DNA from: Pirellulales bacterium
GTDB taxonomy: Bacteria; Planctomycetota; Planctomycetia; Pirellulales; JALHPA01
DNA: 64,000 nucleotides
Assembly: GCA_033762255.1 (NCBI GenBank)
Contig: JANRLT010000020.1
Coordinates: 62,001-126,000 of the forward strand
Direction: 5' to 3'
Of this stretch, positions 33,849 through 43,057 are shown one piece after another. Both the position numbers and the translations under genes were made by a program. Positions within the stretch are counted from its first letter, which is position 1. Every line of letters begins with the position of its first letter. A model generated the notes under the pieces. The model searched no databases. It had not been told where the DNA came from and worked only from the letters and a program-made list of their open reading frames with translations.

Positions 33849-35978
33849 TTGAAAGTTCGCGTTGAAAAACAGATTGGCTCACAAATCTTGGCATTGGAAA
33901 CCGGTTTTTACGCCAAGCAAGCGGCCGGGAGCATTTGGCTAAGGTATGGCGAAAATGTGGTCCTGGTCGCGGCAACGACCGGCGCGCCCCGCGCGGGAAC
34001 GGACTTTTTTCCCTTGACCTGCGATTACCGCGAGCGGACCGCCGCCGCGGGTAAATTTCCCGGCGGGTTTATCAAGCGCGAGGGACGCCCCAGTACCAAG
34101 GAAACTCTTACCTCGCGCCTGATGGATCGGCCCATTCGGCCCCTCTTTCCCGCGGGGTTTTATGACGAGGTTCAGATCCAGGCAATGGTCCTGGCCACGG
34201 ATAAATGCCACGACCCCGATGTCCTGGCGATGATTGGCGCGTCGGCGGCGTTGACAGTCTCTTCCCTGCCGTTTGAGGGGCCGATTGGTTCAGTGCGTCT
34301 GGGCCTGGTGGAAGGCCAATTTGTGGTCTTTCCTAGTTATGAACAATTGGAATCCAGCGATCTGGATTTGATTGTTTCGGGCAGTAAGGACGCGGTGCTG
34401 ATGATCGAGGGATTTGCCCGTGAATTGCCGGAGGACCGCATGGCCGAGGCGATCATGGAGGCCCACCGCGTCATTCGCGAAATTTGCGACATGCAGATCG
34501 AGTTGCAAGCCAAGGTGGGCGTGCAAAAGACGGTGTTCACCTCTCCGCCGGATGATGGCTTGTATGACCGGCTGCGCAGCAGCTATGCCGATCAGTATAA
34601 AACCGCCAAAACCACCGAAGGCAAACAAAATCGCGCCGCGGCGGTAAAAGCGCTAAAGGAGCAAGTAAAAGCCGCCTGCATTCCCGATGCCGCCGCAGCG
34701 GGGGCTTATACGGACGCGGCCTTTAGCAATGCCTGGAGTCGCTTTGAAGAGCGCATGGTCCGCGATCTGATCCTGGCCGGGCGTCGTGCCGATGGCCGCG
34801 CCAACCAGGCCCTGCGCGACATCTATTGCGAGGTCGACGTCCTACCCCGCGTGCATGGCTCCGCCGTCTTTCAACGCGGCGAAACCCAGGCACTTATCAC
34901 CGTTGTGCTGGGGACGGCCCGGGACGAACAAAAGGTCGAGGGCCTGGTGGATGAATACTCTAAAAAATTCATGCTGGAGTATAACTTCCCGCCGTTTTCC
35001 GTGGGCGAGACCAAACCCATCCGCGGTCCCGGCCGCCGCGAAATTGGCCACGGCATGCTGGCCGAACGTAGCGTCAAGCCCGTTCTGCCCGATCCCGAGC
35101 AATTTCCCTACACCATCAAGGTGATCTCCGACATTTTGGAATCCAACGGCTCTAGCAGCATGGCCAGCACCTGCGGCGCGGTCCTGGGCCTGATGTCGGC
35201 GGGTGTTCCCATCAGCAATCCTGTCGCCGGTATTTCCATAGGCCTGGTCAAAGAGACCGACGATCAATGGGTCCTGTTAACCGACATCATTGGCGACGAG
35301 GACCATTATGGCGACATGGACTTTAAGATCGCCGGTACACAACGGGGAATCACCGGCATTCAACTCGACCTAAAGATCGCCGGCATCAACGAAGCGATCA
35401 TTCGCGGCACGCTGGCCCAGGCGCGAGAAGCCCGAATCGAGATTTTGCGCAAAATGCTCAGCGCGATCAACCGTCCCCGGGCGGAGATTTCGCCATTTGC
35501 CCCGCGGTTGCTGCGGACCAAGATCGACCCGGAAAAGATCGGCCTGCTGATCGGCCCTGGCGGCAAAATGATTCGCAGCATTCAGGATACGACCGGCGCG
35601 GTGATCGAGGTGGACGACGACGGAACGGTGGTCGTGGCCAGCGACAATATGCAATCCGCCCAGGCCGCCATGGCCAAGGTGGAGGCCCTGACCGCCAGCG
35701 TGCAGATTGGCCGCATCTACGAGGGACGCGTCACCAGTGTCAAGGACTTTGGCGCGTTTATCGAGATTCTGCCCGGCCGCGACGGCCTGTGCCACATCAG
35801 CGAGCTTTCCGACGATTACGTCAAAAGCGTCCACGACGTTTGCAAGGTGGGAGACTACCTGCATGTCAAGGTCATCGCCATTGACGAGCAAGACCGCATT
35901 AAACTGAGCCGCAAAGTCGCCATGCGGGAAATGAACGGAAATGGCGGCACCGCTAACGGCGATGGGGGGGATCAGTAA
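33849..35978 (+). CDS. pnp: Polyribonucleotide nucleotidyltransferase (PNPase)
   Basis: 709 residues. It degrades RNA 3' to 5' by phosphorolysis as a trimer. Domains in order: RNase PH-1 (about 10-140), linker helical domain (240-320), RNase PH-2 (325-460), KH (553-612; LLIGPGGKMIRSIQ) and S1 (620-690; GRIYEGRVTSVKDFGAFIEI, interrupted at FVEI position). The first codon appears to be TTG at 33849, with GGA about 9 nt upstream: the conserved start (M)KVRVEKQIG leaves no ATG nearby. Such a weak start may limit expression, and PNPase is autoregulated in other bacteria. Confidence 0.95.
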   Translation: MKVRVEKQIGSQILALETGFYAKQAAGSIWLRYGENVVLVAATTGAPRAGTDFFPLTCDYRERTAAAGKFPGGFIKREGRPSTKETLTSRLMDRPIRPLFPAGFYDEVQIQAMVLATDKCHDPDVLAMIGASAALTVSSLPFEGPIGSVRLGLVEGQFVVFPSYEQLESSDLDLIVSGSKDAVLMIEGFARELPEDRMAEAIMEAHRVIREICDMQIELQAKVGVQKTVFTSPPDDGLYDRLRSSYADQYKTAKTTEGKQNRAAAVKALKEQVKAACIPDAAAAGAYTDAAFSNAWSRFEERMVRDLILAGRRADGRANQALRDIYCEVDVLPRVHGSAVFQRGETQALITVVLGTARDEQKVEGLVDEYSKKFMLEYNFPPFSVGETKPIRGPGRREIGHGMLAERSVKPVLPDPEQFPYTIKVISDILESNGSSSMASTCGAVLGLMSAGVPISNPVAGISIGLVKETDDQWVLLTDIIGDEDHYGDMDFKIAGTQRGITGIQLDLKIAGINEAIIRGTLAQAREARIEILRKMLSAINRPRAEISPFAPRLLRTKIDPEKIGLLIGPGGKMIRSIQDTTGAVIEVDDDGTVVVASDNMQSAQAAMAKVEALTASVQIGRIYEGRVTSVKDFGAFIEILPGRDGLCHISELSDDYVKSVHDVCKVGDYLHVKVIAIDEQDRIKLSRKVAMREMNGNGGTANGDGGDQ

Positions 35979-36007
35979 TCAATCAACTGGAAAATTGCTG
36001 GGGATTT

Positions 36008-36036
36008 AGCCGCCGGGGTCACTCGGCGGCTTTTTT
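36008..36036 (+). terminator. Intrinsic terminator after pnp
   Basis: Eight-bp GC-rich stem AGCCGCCG/CGGCGGCT with 8-nt loop, followed by TTTTT. Confidence 0.92.
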
Positions 36037-36094
36037 ATTGCATAGAATACAGACGGACCCCATTACTTCAAAACTTAAAACCAGACTCCCCGCC

Positions 36095-36979
36095 ATGCCC
36101 CAACTTGCCGCTTTTCCCAAAGCCTGGATGGACCCGCTCTGCGTGACCGGTACGATGACCCTACGGGAATGGATCGATCTGGCCCGACAATTGCCGATCC
36201 AGGGATTGGAATTTTATAGCGGCTTTTTAGAGCTGCAACAGCCGGGGATGATCGCCGCCGCGCGGCGCATGGCGGAAGATGCCGGACTGACGATTCCCAT
36301 GTATTGTTGCTCGCCCGATTTTACGCATCCGGACGCCGCCTATCGCCAGCAACAAATTGACAGTCAACGCCGCTGGATTGACGAGTGTGCCGAGCTGGGG
36401 GGCACATTTTGCCGCGTCTTATCCGGGCAGCGGCGGCCCGAACTATCGCGGGAGGAGGGACTTACCCTGGCGGCCCAGTCCATTCAGGCCTGTTTACCAC
36501 ACGCCCACGCCCGGGGCGTGACGCTGATTCTGGAAAACCACTACAAGGACAATTACTGGCAATTTCCCGAATTTGCCCAGGCGATGGATTTATTTTGCGA
36601 TTTGGTAGCCCGGATAGAGGATCCCCGTTTTGGCGTGAATTATGATCCCAGCAACACCATCCTGGCCGGGGAGGACCCATTGGAGTTGCTGCGCCGGGTG
36701 CGGCACCGCGTGGTGAGCATGCATGCCAGCGATCGGTATCTGGCGGAGGGGACGATTGACGATCTGCGTCGGGAGGAAGGCTCTGTCGGTTACGCCCGGC
36801 GGCTGCGGCATGGTGAAATTGGCAAGGGGCTAAACGACTATGACGAAATTTTTCGGCTATTGCGGGAGGCCGGGTTTGACGGCTGGATCAGCATCGAGGA
36901 TGGGGTGGATGGCTTTGAGCAACTGCTGCGCAGCGCGCAGTTTTTGCAGCGTAAAATCCAACAATATTGGCCCGGTTAA
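36095..36979 (+). CDS. Sugar phosphate isomerase/epimerase (xylose-isomerase-like TIM barrel)
   Basis: 294 residues from the ATG at 36095. The AP-endonuclease-2/xylose isomerase fold is suggested by GLEFYSGFLE, TLILENHYKDNYWQ (metal-binding Glu), FGVNYDPSNTILAGEDP (Asp), VVSMHASDRYL (His) and GWISIEDGVDG (Glu). These positions carry the divalent metal of the family. The substrate cannot be told from sequence; planctomycetes hold many paralogues in sugar and inositol metabolism. The start is 59 bp after the pnp terminator, so it probably has its own promoter. Confidence 0.85.
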   Translation: MPQLAAFPKAWMDPLCVTGTMTLREWIDLARQLPIQGLEFYSGFLELQQPGMIAAARRMAEDAGLTIPMYCCSPDFTHPDAAYRQQQIDSQRRWIDECAELGGTFCRVLSGQRRPELSREEGLTLAAQSIQACLPHAHARGVTLILENHYKDNYWQFPEFAQAMDLFCDLVARIEDPRFGVNYDPSNTILAGEDPLELLRRVRHRVVSMHASDRYLAEGTIDDLRREEGSVGYARRLRHGEIGKGLNDYDEIFRLLREAGFDGWISIEDGVDGFEQLLRSAQFLQRKIQQYWPG

Positions 36980-37216
36980 TGGGATAATTTTTGCAATAGA
37001 CGCTTGAGTGAGTCAGGACGCGGGGACACTATCGTCGCAAACGTGTCCGTTCCGTCCCCCAGGAGAACGGTCCAATCATCCATACCCCGTTGTCTCTCCC
37101 GACTATAATTCATAATGTTGGCATACTCCCCTTTGCTGGAGTGTGTCTTTGACGTTTCTGGTTGATGCCGTTCATCAATGTAAAATACGCCTGCAAACAG
37201 CCAAATCGTGCCGCAT

Positions 37217-37747
37217 ATGCCAGTCCCCGCGACCAGCCTCGATGCCGTGTTGAGTCAATTTCCCAGCCAATTGGGACACACATTGGCGGAGCTTTCCGCC
37301 GCGCGGGACGTGCTTGTGGTGTTTTTGCGACATTCCGGGTGCACGTTTTGCCGCGAGGCCCTGGCTGATTTGCACGCCCAACGCGAGCGCATCGAGGCCG
37401 CGGGAATTCGCCTGGCCCTGGTGCATATGGGCCGGGAAGATCAACATACCGCGCGGTTTTTTGCCGCTTATCAATTAGATGACGTGGATCGCTACAGCGA
37501 CCCCGAGCGTCAGTTGTACCGCGCGTTTGAGCTTTCGCGGGGGAATTTTTGGCAACTTCTAGGTCCGGCGGTCTGGTGGCGCGGGGCGCAGGCTTTTTTT
37601 CGGGGGCATGGCATCGGTTGGCTGAATGGCGATGGCATGCAACTGCCCGGCGTTTTCTTGCTCCGCGCTGGCCGGGTAATTCGGGAATTTCGTCACCGCA
37701 CCGCCGCCGACCGTCCGGAATATGCCACCCTGGCTTGTCCGCGTTAG
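37217..37747 (+). CDS. Thioredoxin-fold redox protein (AhpC/TSA_2, SelL-related)
   Basis: 176 residues from the ATG at 37217; a GTG three codons earlier is possible. The motif FLRHSGCTFCREALADL places a CxxC pair at the N-terminus of helix 1 of a thioredoxin fold, as in the SelL/PRXL2 group, where some members have selenocysteine; here both are ordinary Cys codons. RYSDPERQLYRAFELSRG and PGVFLLRAGRVIREFRHRTAADRP match the rest of the family. Probably a cytoplasmic thiol oxidoreductase or peroxiredoxin-like protein; partner unknown. Confidence 0.82.
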   Translation: MPVPATSLDAVLSQFPSQLGHTLAELSAARDVLVVFLRHSGCTFCREALADLHAQRERIEAAGIRLALVHMGREDQHTARFFAAYQLDDVDRYSDPERQLYRAFELSRGNFWQLLGPAVWWRGAQAFFRGHGIGWLNGDGMQLPGVFLLRAGRVIREFRHRTAADRPEYATLACPR

Positions 37748-37885
37748 CGGCTAGGGGAGTTTATCGCCGCACTGCCTGGGATCCTTTCGAGGCTGCCTGG
37801 TACCCCCCGCGCACTTCTTTTTAGTGCATGACTAACGTAAACTATTGCCTCGGGCGCAGGCAATTTCCGTTATTTTCTGTTCACC

Positions 37886-38653
37886 ATGATACCCGCCGGT
37901 ATTCCCAGCGAAGCCGAACAACAATCCCGCGTCGACCAGGCGGTCGAAATGGCGGCGCTGGCGGGCGGACTAGCCCACGAAATCAAAAATCCGCTTTCCA
38001 CCATTCGCATGAACATGGAGTTGTTGGCCGAGGATTTTGCCGACGCCGTCTCTCCCCGCGATCGCCGGGCCCTCAATAAAATCCGTCTGGTCGAACGCGA
38101 AGCCCTGCGCCTGCAAAATATTCTGGATGATTTTCTGAATTTTACCAAAGCGCGGCGGATGGATCTGCTGCCCGCCGACCTTAACGCCGAAATCGAGCAA
38201 CTGCTAGAGGTCTACGCGCCGCAGGCCGCCGAAGCAAAGGTCGATCTGTTGACTTATTTAGACCCCGAGCTTCCCGGCGTTCGGCTGGACACCCAGGCTT
38301 TTCAGGCCGTGCTGTGGAACCTGATCCTCAACGCCCAGCAAGCCATGCCCGACGGCGGGCAATTGGTGGTGCGCACCAGTTCCGTGGGACCAGCGGTCCT
38401 TTTGGAATTTATCGACACCGGTTGCGGCATGGAGGAAGCCACCATTACCAAAATTTTTGAACCATTCTATAGCACCAAGCCCGGAGGATCGGGCCTGGGC
38501 CTTCCCATGACTAAAAAAATCGTGGAAGCGCATGGCGGCGCAATTGATATTCAAAGCGAGCCGGGCCGGGGATCAAAATTTACCATCATCTTACCCGTCT
38601 TGCCCCGTTTGGGAGGAGACGAACCCGCCGCGCAGGCTCCGGCCGCTGCATAA
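37886..38653 (+). CDS. Soluble sensor histidine kinase (NtrB/NtrY-like core)
   Basis: 255 residues. H-box GGLAHEIKNPLSTIR with phospho-acceptor His31; N-box NLILNAQQAM; G1 DTGCGM; F-box FEPFYSTK; G2 GSGLGLPMTKKIVEAHGG. There is no membrane segment and only 20 residues before the kinase core, so there is no visible sensor domain; signals may come from a partner protein. No response regulator gene is adjacent, which makes it an orphan kinase. Confidence 0.92.
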   Translation: MIPAGIPSEAEQQSRVDQAVEMAALAGGLAHEIKNPLSTIRMNMELLAEDFADAVSPRDRRALNKIRLVEREALRLQNILDDFLNFTKARRMDLLPADLNAEIEQLLEVYAPQAAEAKVDLLTYLDPELPGVRLDTQAFQAVLWNLILNAQQAMPDGGQLVVRTSSVGPAVLLEFIDTGCGMEEATITKIFEPFYSTKPGGSGLGLPMTKKIVEAHGGAIDIQSEPGRGSKFTIILPVLPRLGGDEPAAQAPAAA

Positions 38654-38872
38654 TGTGTTCTGGCGATTCTGGAATAGCTAGCACCAGGGTGCGCCCGCAT
38701 AAAATTACGGTTTTTGTCAGTAAATCGGTCTTGTGGCAAAAACTCTGGTGGCGGTACGCTTGTCCGGCCCAATTGGGTTAATCAAAGACGGCGTGATCCG
38801 CCGCTGACAATTCGGCGGAACAATCCGTGGGATTTGAGTATGCCTTGCCATAACGTGGGACGTTGCCAAATC

Positions 38873-39556
38873 ATGCGTGTCTGGCTGCCAATTTTTTGCG
38901 GGTTGGGCTGTCTGCTGGCGACCGGATGCCAAAGCGTAAATCCGTTTTATACAAAGCCATCGGCCACCGCGGAGGATTTGGCCAAATACGGCCCCACGTC
39001 CGCCCAACGCATCAAAACCTTGCAAGAGGAATATGCCAAGGGGCCCGGGACCGACGCCGCCGAACAAGCGGCCAAAGCGAATGAACTTGCGCGGCAAATT
39101 CAAAATGAGCGCGATCCGCTGGTCCGTTCGCAAATCCTGCGTAACATCGCCTTGTATCCCACGCGTGTGTCGGCCGCCGTGCTGCATGCCGCCACCAACG
39201 ATCCCGACCAAAACGTCCGCGAAGTCTGCTGCGAACTATGGAGCCAGCGCGGCGATGAGGAAGCGGTGCAAAATTTGCGCGATCGGGCCGTCAACGACGA
39301 AAGCATTGATGTCCGGCTGGCCGCTGTTAAGGGATTGGGAGCCACCAAGCAGTCAACCGCCATCGAGGCCCTGGCGCCCATCCTGGAAGAACCCGACCCC
39401 GCGCTACAATATCGGGCGGTGCAATCGCTCAAACAACTCAGCGGCCTGGGCTACGGCGACGATGTCAACAAATGGCGCGAATACGTGCAAACTCCCGCCC
39501 CCCAACGTCCCCAACCCACGTTGGCGGATAGCCTGGGCCTGCGCGGCTGGTACTAG
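38873..39556 (+). CDS. HEAT-repeat lipoprotein
   Basis: 227 residues from the ATG at 38873, which gives a compact lipoprotein leader ending LLATGC; the ATG at 38840 would add 11 residues and has a better-spaced GGGA. Residues 65-200 hold HEAT-like helical pairs (LVRSQILRNIALYPT, NVREVCCELWSQRGD, DVRLAAVKGLGATKQ, ALQYRAVQSLKQLSG). The C-terminus is Pro-rich (APQRPQPTLADSLG). It is likely anchored to a membrane as a protein-interaction scaffold; partners unknown. Confidence 0.82.
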   Translation: MRVWLPIFCGLGCLLATGCQSVNPFYTKPSATAEDLAKYGPTSAQRIKTLQEEYAKGPGTDAAEQAAKANELARQIQNERDPLVRSQILRNIALYPTRVSAAVLHAATNDPDQNVREVCCELWSQRGDEEAVQNLRDRAVNDESIDVRLAAVKGLGATKQSTAIEALAPILEEPDPALQYRAVQSLKQLSGLGYGDDVNKWREYVQTPAPQRPQPTLADSLGLRGWY

Positions 39557-39828
39557 AAATAGCGGGAAACCCCGGCTTGCTGGAATATCCGGCTAAAAAA
39601 CAGCAAAATCCAGCTCCGCCCATACCGCCATTTCCCTTGCCGCCAAAATGATAATTCTGTAAACTCCGCGCCCTTCAGAATAAGTGTCTAGGCGGACACG
39701 GCGATTAGAGCTGCCACCAATCCGGATTGGGAGTATTTGTTGGGCAACATTTGCTTCCGGCGCACGATGTTAGACGCGTCATTCCGGCCCGTTATGTCCC
39801 CCATTTTACAATCGAATTGTGAAATTCC

Positions 39829-41826
39829 ATGCGTTTGAATCGACAGCCCACGAATAAAAGTAAGGCCGCAACCCCGCATCGACCCGCGGTGGGTAAGACC
39901 TGTTTTGCCTTGGCAGTGTGTAACGTATTGGCACTGAGTCTGATTTGCCAGGCCGAGCCTGCCTTTCCCCCCGGCGGAGTGGCTCCCTCCGCTCCCCCTC
40001 CGGTTCCTTTGGTTGCCGGCGCAATGGCTTCGGGCACGCTCAGCGCTCCGCCACAGTCCGCAACCGCGACAACTTCCACTCCTCCTAGCCGCCCCTTACC
40101 CCCGATCCAACCGGGCGTATCTCGTCCGGGACGTTTGCGCCCTGGTACGCCAACGACTATAGCCGAACAGCGCGCCATTGAACAGCGCGCAGCTGAACAG
40201 CGGCTGTTTCAAGCTCCAAATTTGCAACCGCCCATATTGGCCACGCGTCCGGCGACCCCGAAGTTGTCCGCCGCAACCCCGGCGGTGGCAGCCCCTGGCA
40301 AGTCCGCGTTGACAACCCCCGACACACCGGGTGATACGGCGCAAAAACAGCCACCATCCACCGACAGCAATGATAAGCCGGCTTCTGCCGCGCCCGAGGT
40401 ACTCTCACCAGGCCCCGCGAGCACGACAGAGCTTTCGCCGGAATTGCTGCGGCTGCGCGAGAAAATCCATCGCGTGCTTAGCATTTATGAACATCGCCAG
40501 CAAAATACCCGCGATAACAATTGCTGGGAGGTCATGCACGCCTTTGTGGCGTTTAATTCGCGAACGCAAATTCGCCGGAACCATCCCCAGGGTGAACCGG
40601 TCAACGCCATCGGTTGGCTGCTGTGGGGGCAACGTTGCCAAGGGCAGCCGATTTTGACGCTGCAAAACGGCCAACCCCATGCCGAGATTGGCGTCGGAGT
40701 GCAGGGGCACCCGGGGCAGCTTTTGGCCATCTTGGCCCAATCGCGCGTCAGCCTCGAGACCCCGCTCAAGATTCAGGGGCGCGATTTTACGCTGCGCGAT
40801 CTGTTGGAGGCGGAAAAGCGGGACTGCCGTCCAAATACGGAATTAACCTTTCGATTGATTGCATTTAGCCATTACCTGGATTTGAACGAAACCTGGCGCA
40901 GTAGCGATGGGCAAGAATGGTCCATCCCGCGCCTGATCCAGGAAGAGCTAAAAGCGCCGATCCGCGGCGCGGCCTGCGGGGGCTGCCACCGGCTTTTTGG
41001 CCTGACGTATGCCTATCAACAGCGCATCAAACGTGGCGAACCGCTGGATGGCGAATACGCCAAGGCTAAAAAATATATCGAGGAATACCAGCGTTACGCC
41101 TGGTCGATCATGAACCCCGACGGCAGCTTTAGCACGAATTGGTTTTGGCGGGGAGAAAATCGCCCTGATGTCGACCGCAAAATTCAAACCACCGGCCACG
41201 TGTACGAATGGCTGATCATCGCCCAATCGCCGGACGAACTCCAATCCGAGCGCATGCAGCGCGGGATTGATTTTTTGGCCGAGAAATTATTGGCCGATCC
41301 CCGCCACAATTGGAAACTTGGCCCGCTGGGGCATGCCTTGCACGCGCTCATCATGTATGACGAACGGGTCTTTGGCCAAACCCGCTGGCAGCAGGAACGC
41401 CTGGCCATGCGCCCCGCGCCTGCCGTGGCAGGCGTACTAGAAAGGACAAAATCAGCTCCTGGATCCGCTATTTTGTCCCCACCTACGCCGCGGGCAAATG
41501 CGGGAGAGCCTATTCCGCAAGAGGTCAATGTTCCCCAACCGGGCGTGCCATCGCTCCAACCGGCAATCAAAAAACCAAGCCTTGCCACAGGGGATCCTCC
41601 TATGGCAAACTCCTCACCGGAGCAACAAATACCCAAAACATCGCCAGAAGTTGCCGACCCTGCAACCACCACCAAGAATCAGGATGTTCCCCAACCGATG
41701 CCCCCCCGGACCGACACCCCGCCAACCCTAGCTCCACCAGAAAACTTGATTCCCCGCGAGGAGGAGTCCGGGCCGGAACTTTCCCCGCGGGATGAAGGCC
41801 AAGCCGATGAACAACCGGCCAAGTAA
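39829..41826 (+). CDS. Large exported protein with low-complexity flanks
   Basis: 665 residues. A signal peptide (about 24-42, ALAVCNVLALSLICQAE) is preceded by a basic N-region. Residues 45-205 are Pro/Ala/Thr-rich linker. Residues 205-540 form a folded domain with conserved-looking blocks DNNCWEVMHAFVAFN, NAIGWLLWGQRC, ACGGCHRLFGLTYAYQQR, NPDGSFSTNWFW and TTGHVYEWLIIAQS; the pattern of helices with a GS-x-ST-x-W motif recalls alpha/alpha-toroid (terpene-cyclase-like) folds, but this is tentative. Residues 550-665 are again Pro-rich and acidic. The function is unknown. Confidence 0.8.
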   Translation: MRLNRQPTNKSKAATPHRPAVGKTCFALAVCNVLALSLICQAEPAFPPGGVAPSAPPPVPLVAGAMASGTLSAPPQSATATTSTPPSRPLPPIQPGVSRPGRLRPGTPTTIAEQRAIEQRAAEQRLFQAPNLQPPILATRPATPKLSAATPAVAAPGKSALTTPDTPGDTAQKQPPSTDSNDKPASAAPEVLSPGPASTTELSPELLRLREKIHRVLSIYEHRQQNTRDNNCWEVMHAFVAFNSRTQIRRNHPQGEPVNAIGWLLWGQRCQGQPILTLQNGQPHAEIGVGVQGHPGQLLAILAQSRVSLETPLKIQGRDFTLRDLLEAEKRDCRPNTELTFRLIAFSHYLDLNETWRSSDGQEWSIPRLIQEELKAPIRGAACGGCHRLFGLTYAYQQRIKRGEPLDGEYAKAKKYIEEYQRYAWSIMNPDGSFSTNWFWRGENRPDVDRKIQTTGHVYEWLIIAQSPDELQSERMQRGIDFLAEKLLADPRHNWKLGPLGHALHALIMYDERVFGQTRWQQERLAMRPAPAVAGVLERTKSAPGSAILSPPTPRANAGEPIPQEVNVPQPGVPSLQPAIKKPSLATGDPPMANSSPEQQIPKTSPEVADPATTTKNQDVPQPMPPRTDTPPTLAPPENLIPREEESGPELSPRDEGQADEQPAK

Positions 41827-42086
41827 CCGCGATAACCGCCACCGGGCCGCTAAGACGGTTATTTCGTTGGCAAAAACGGGGGTGTCTCTCTGGCTCGGCG
41901 TCCCCCGCGTCCGGCGATGCCAATAAATGCGGTGGGACCGCGCGATTCCGCCGATTCTGGGGATTTTTCCGGCTTTTGCTCCTTGCGGAGTGGGTGATTG
42001 CGACGTAACATTCTGCGGAACTCTCTTCTTTCCGCGTAAATTGTGGCGGTTTTTGCATGATTTGACGGATTCCTTGAAACAACTTA

Positions 42087-43025
42087 TTGGCCGTGGTCAA
42101 AGCCCAACGCATCACTGATCAATTTCGCGATATTGTCCAATTGGCGGCCAAATTAGCCCCCGAGGTGGACGCCGATGCGCTGATGGTGCTGGTGGATGGC
42201 CCGACCGACTGGGCTCAACTGAAACAACTGGCCGGGGACGCCCCCTTATTTGTCGCGGCCGATGACAAAACAGCCCTCGAAGGGAGCGAGGAAAGTGGCC
42301 TGCGGGGCGTCGTGCTGAACCTTCCGGACGCTCCCGTATATGAAAAGCTGACCCAAGCCCTGGTGGAAAGCGTGGCCGAGGAGATTTTGGCCCCGGGCTC
42401 GCGGGTCGTGGCTATCTACAGCGGGTTTGACGTGGGGACCATCGATAGCATGTCAGTCATTAACCTGAGCGAACACCTGGAGCGGCTGACTTCCCGCGAT
42501 TTACGGCAAATCGAGACCAATGTCCCCCTGGAAACACTGAAATCGGTGGTGGACTTGGCGTTGGATATCGGCCGCGAGGGGCGCGAAGGCAAACCTGTTG
42601 GCACGCTCTTTGTCGTAGGGGATACCCGCCGTGTGCTGTCCAGCAGCCACCCCACGGGCTTTGACCCGGTCAAGGGTTACCAACGCAAGGAACGCCTGCT
42701 GTCCGACGCGCGGGTGCGCGAAGGGATCAAGGAGATCGCTCAGATGGATGGGGCTTTTATCATTTCCCCGGACGGAGTGGTGGAGGCCGCGGCGCGCTAT
42801 ATTGACGCGCCCGCCACGGGCTTATCGCTAAGCAAGGGGCTAGGCTCACGGCACTGGGCGGCCGCCGCCATTACCAAGGCGACCAAGGCTGTCGCCGTGG
42901 TCGTCAGCGAATCCAGCGGCACGGTGCGGATCTTTCAAGGAGGAGAACAAATCCTGCGGATCGAACCGTTCCGCCGCCCGATGAAATGGAAAGATTTTGA
43001 ATATGAACCGCCGGGGGCAGAGTAA
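42087..43025 (+). CDS. Diadenylate-cyclase-like (DisA_N/DacZ-type) protein
   Basis: About 312 residues; the start is uncertain (TTG 42087 or GTG 42093, neither with a good Shine-Dalgarno). The C-terminal 110 residues match the DAC domain: MDGAFIISPDGVVEAAARYIDAP carries the DGA motif (first part near 220-230), followed by LSKGLGSRHWAAAAITKATKA and VSESSGTVRIFQGG (the first abbreviated). The canonical RHR motif reads RHW. The N-terminal domain (LMVLVDGPTDW, GSRVVAIYSGFD) resembles the pyruvate-kinase-like domain of archaeal-type DacZ. It probably synthesises cyclic di-AMP from ATP, if the altered motif permits. Convergent with a CorA-like gene. Confidence 0.75.
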   Translation: MAVVKAQRITDQFRDIVQLAAKLAPEVDADALMVLVDGPTDWAQLKQLAGDAPLFVAADDKTALEGSEESGLRGVVLNLPDAPVYEKLTQALVESVAEEILAPGSRVVAIYSGFDVGTIDSMSVINLSEHLERLTSRDLRQIETNVPLETLKSVVDLALDIGREGREGKPVGTLFVVGDTRRVLSSSHPTGFDPVKGYQRKERLLSDARVREGIKEIAQMDGAFIISPDGVVEAAARYIDAPATGLSLSKGLGSRHWAAAAITKATKAVAVVVSESSGTVRIFQGGEQILRIEPFRRPMKWKDFEYEPPGAE

Positions 43026-43057
43026 GGCATAGCATAATTTATCTTGCATGCCGCAAA

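Noticed and set aside
37217-37747. Selenocysteine in the SelL-like protein
   Set aside because: Both positions of the CxxC motif are TGC-type cysteine codons; there is no in-frame TGA.
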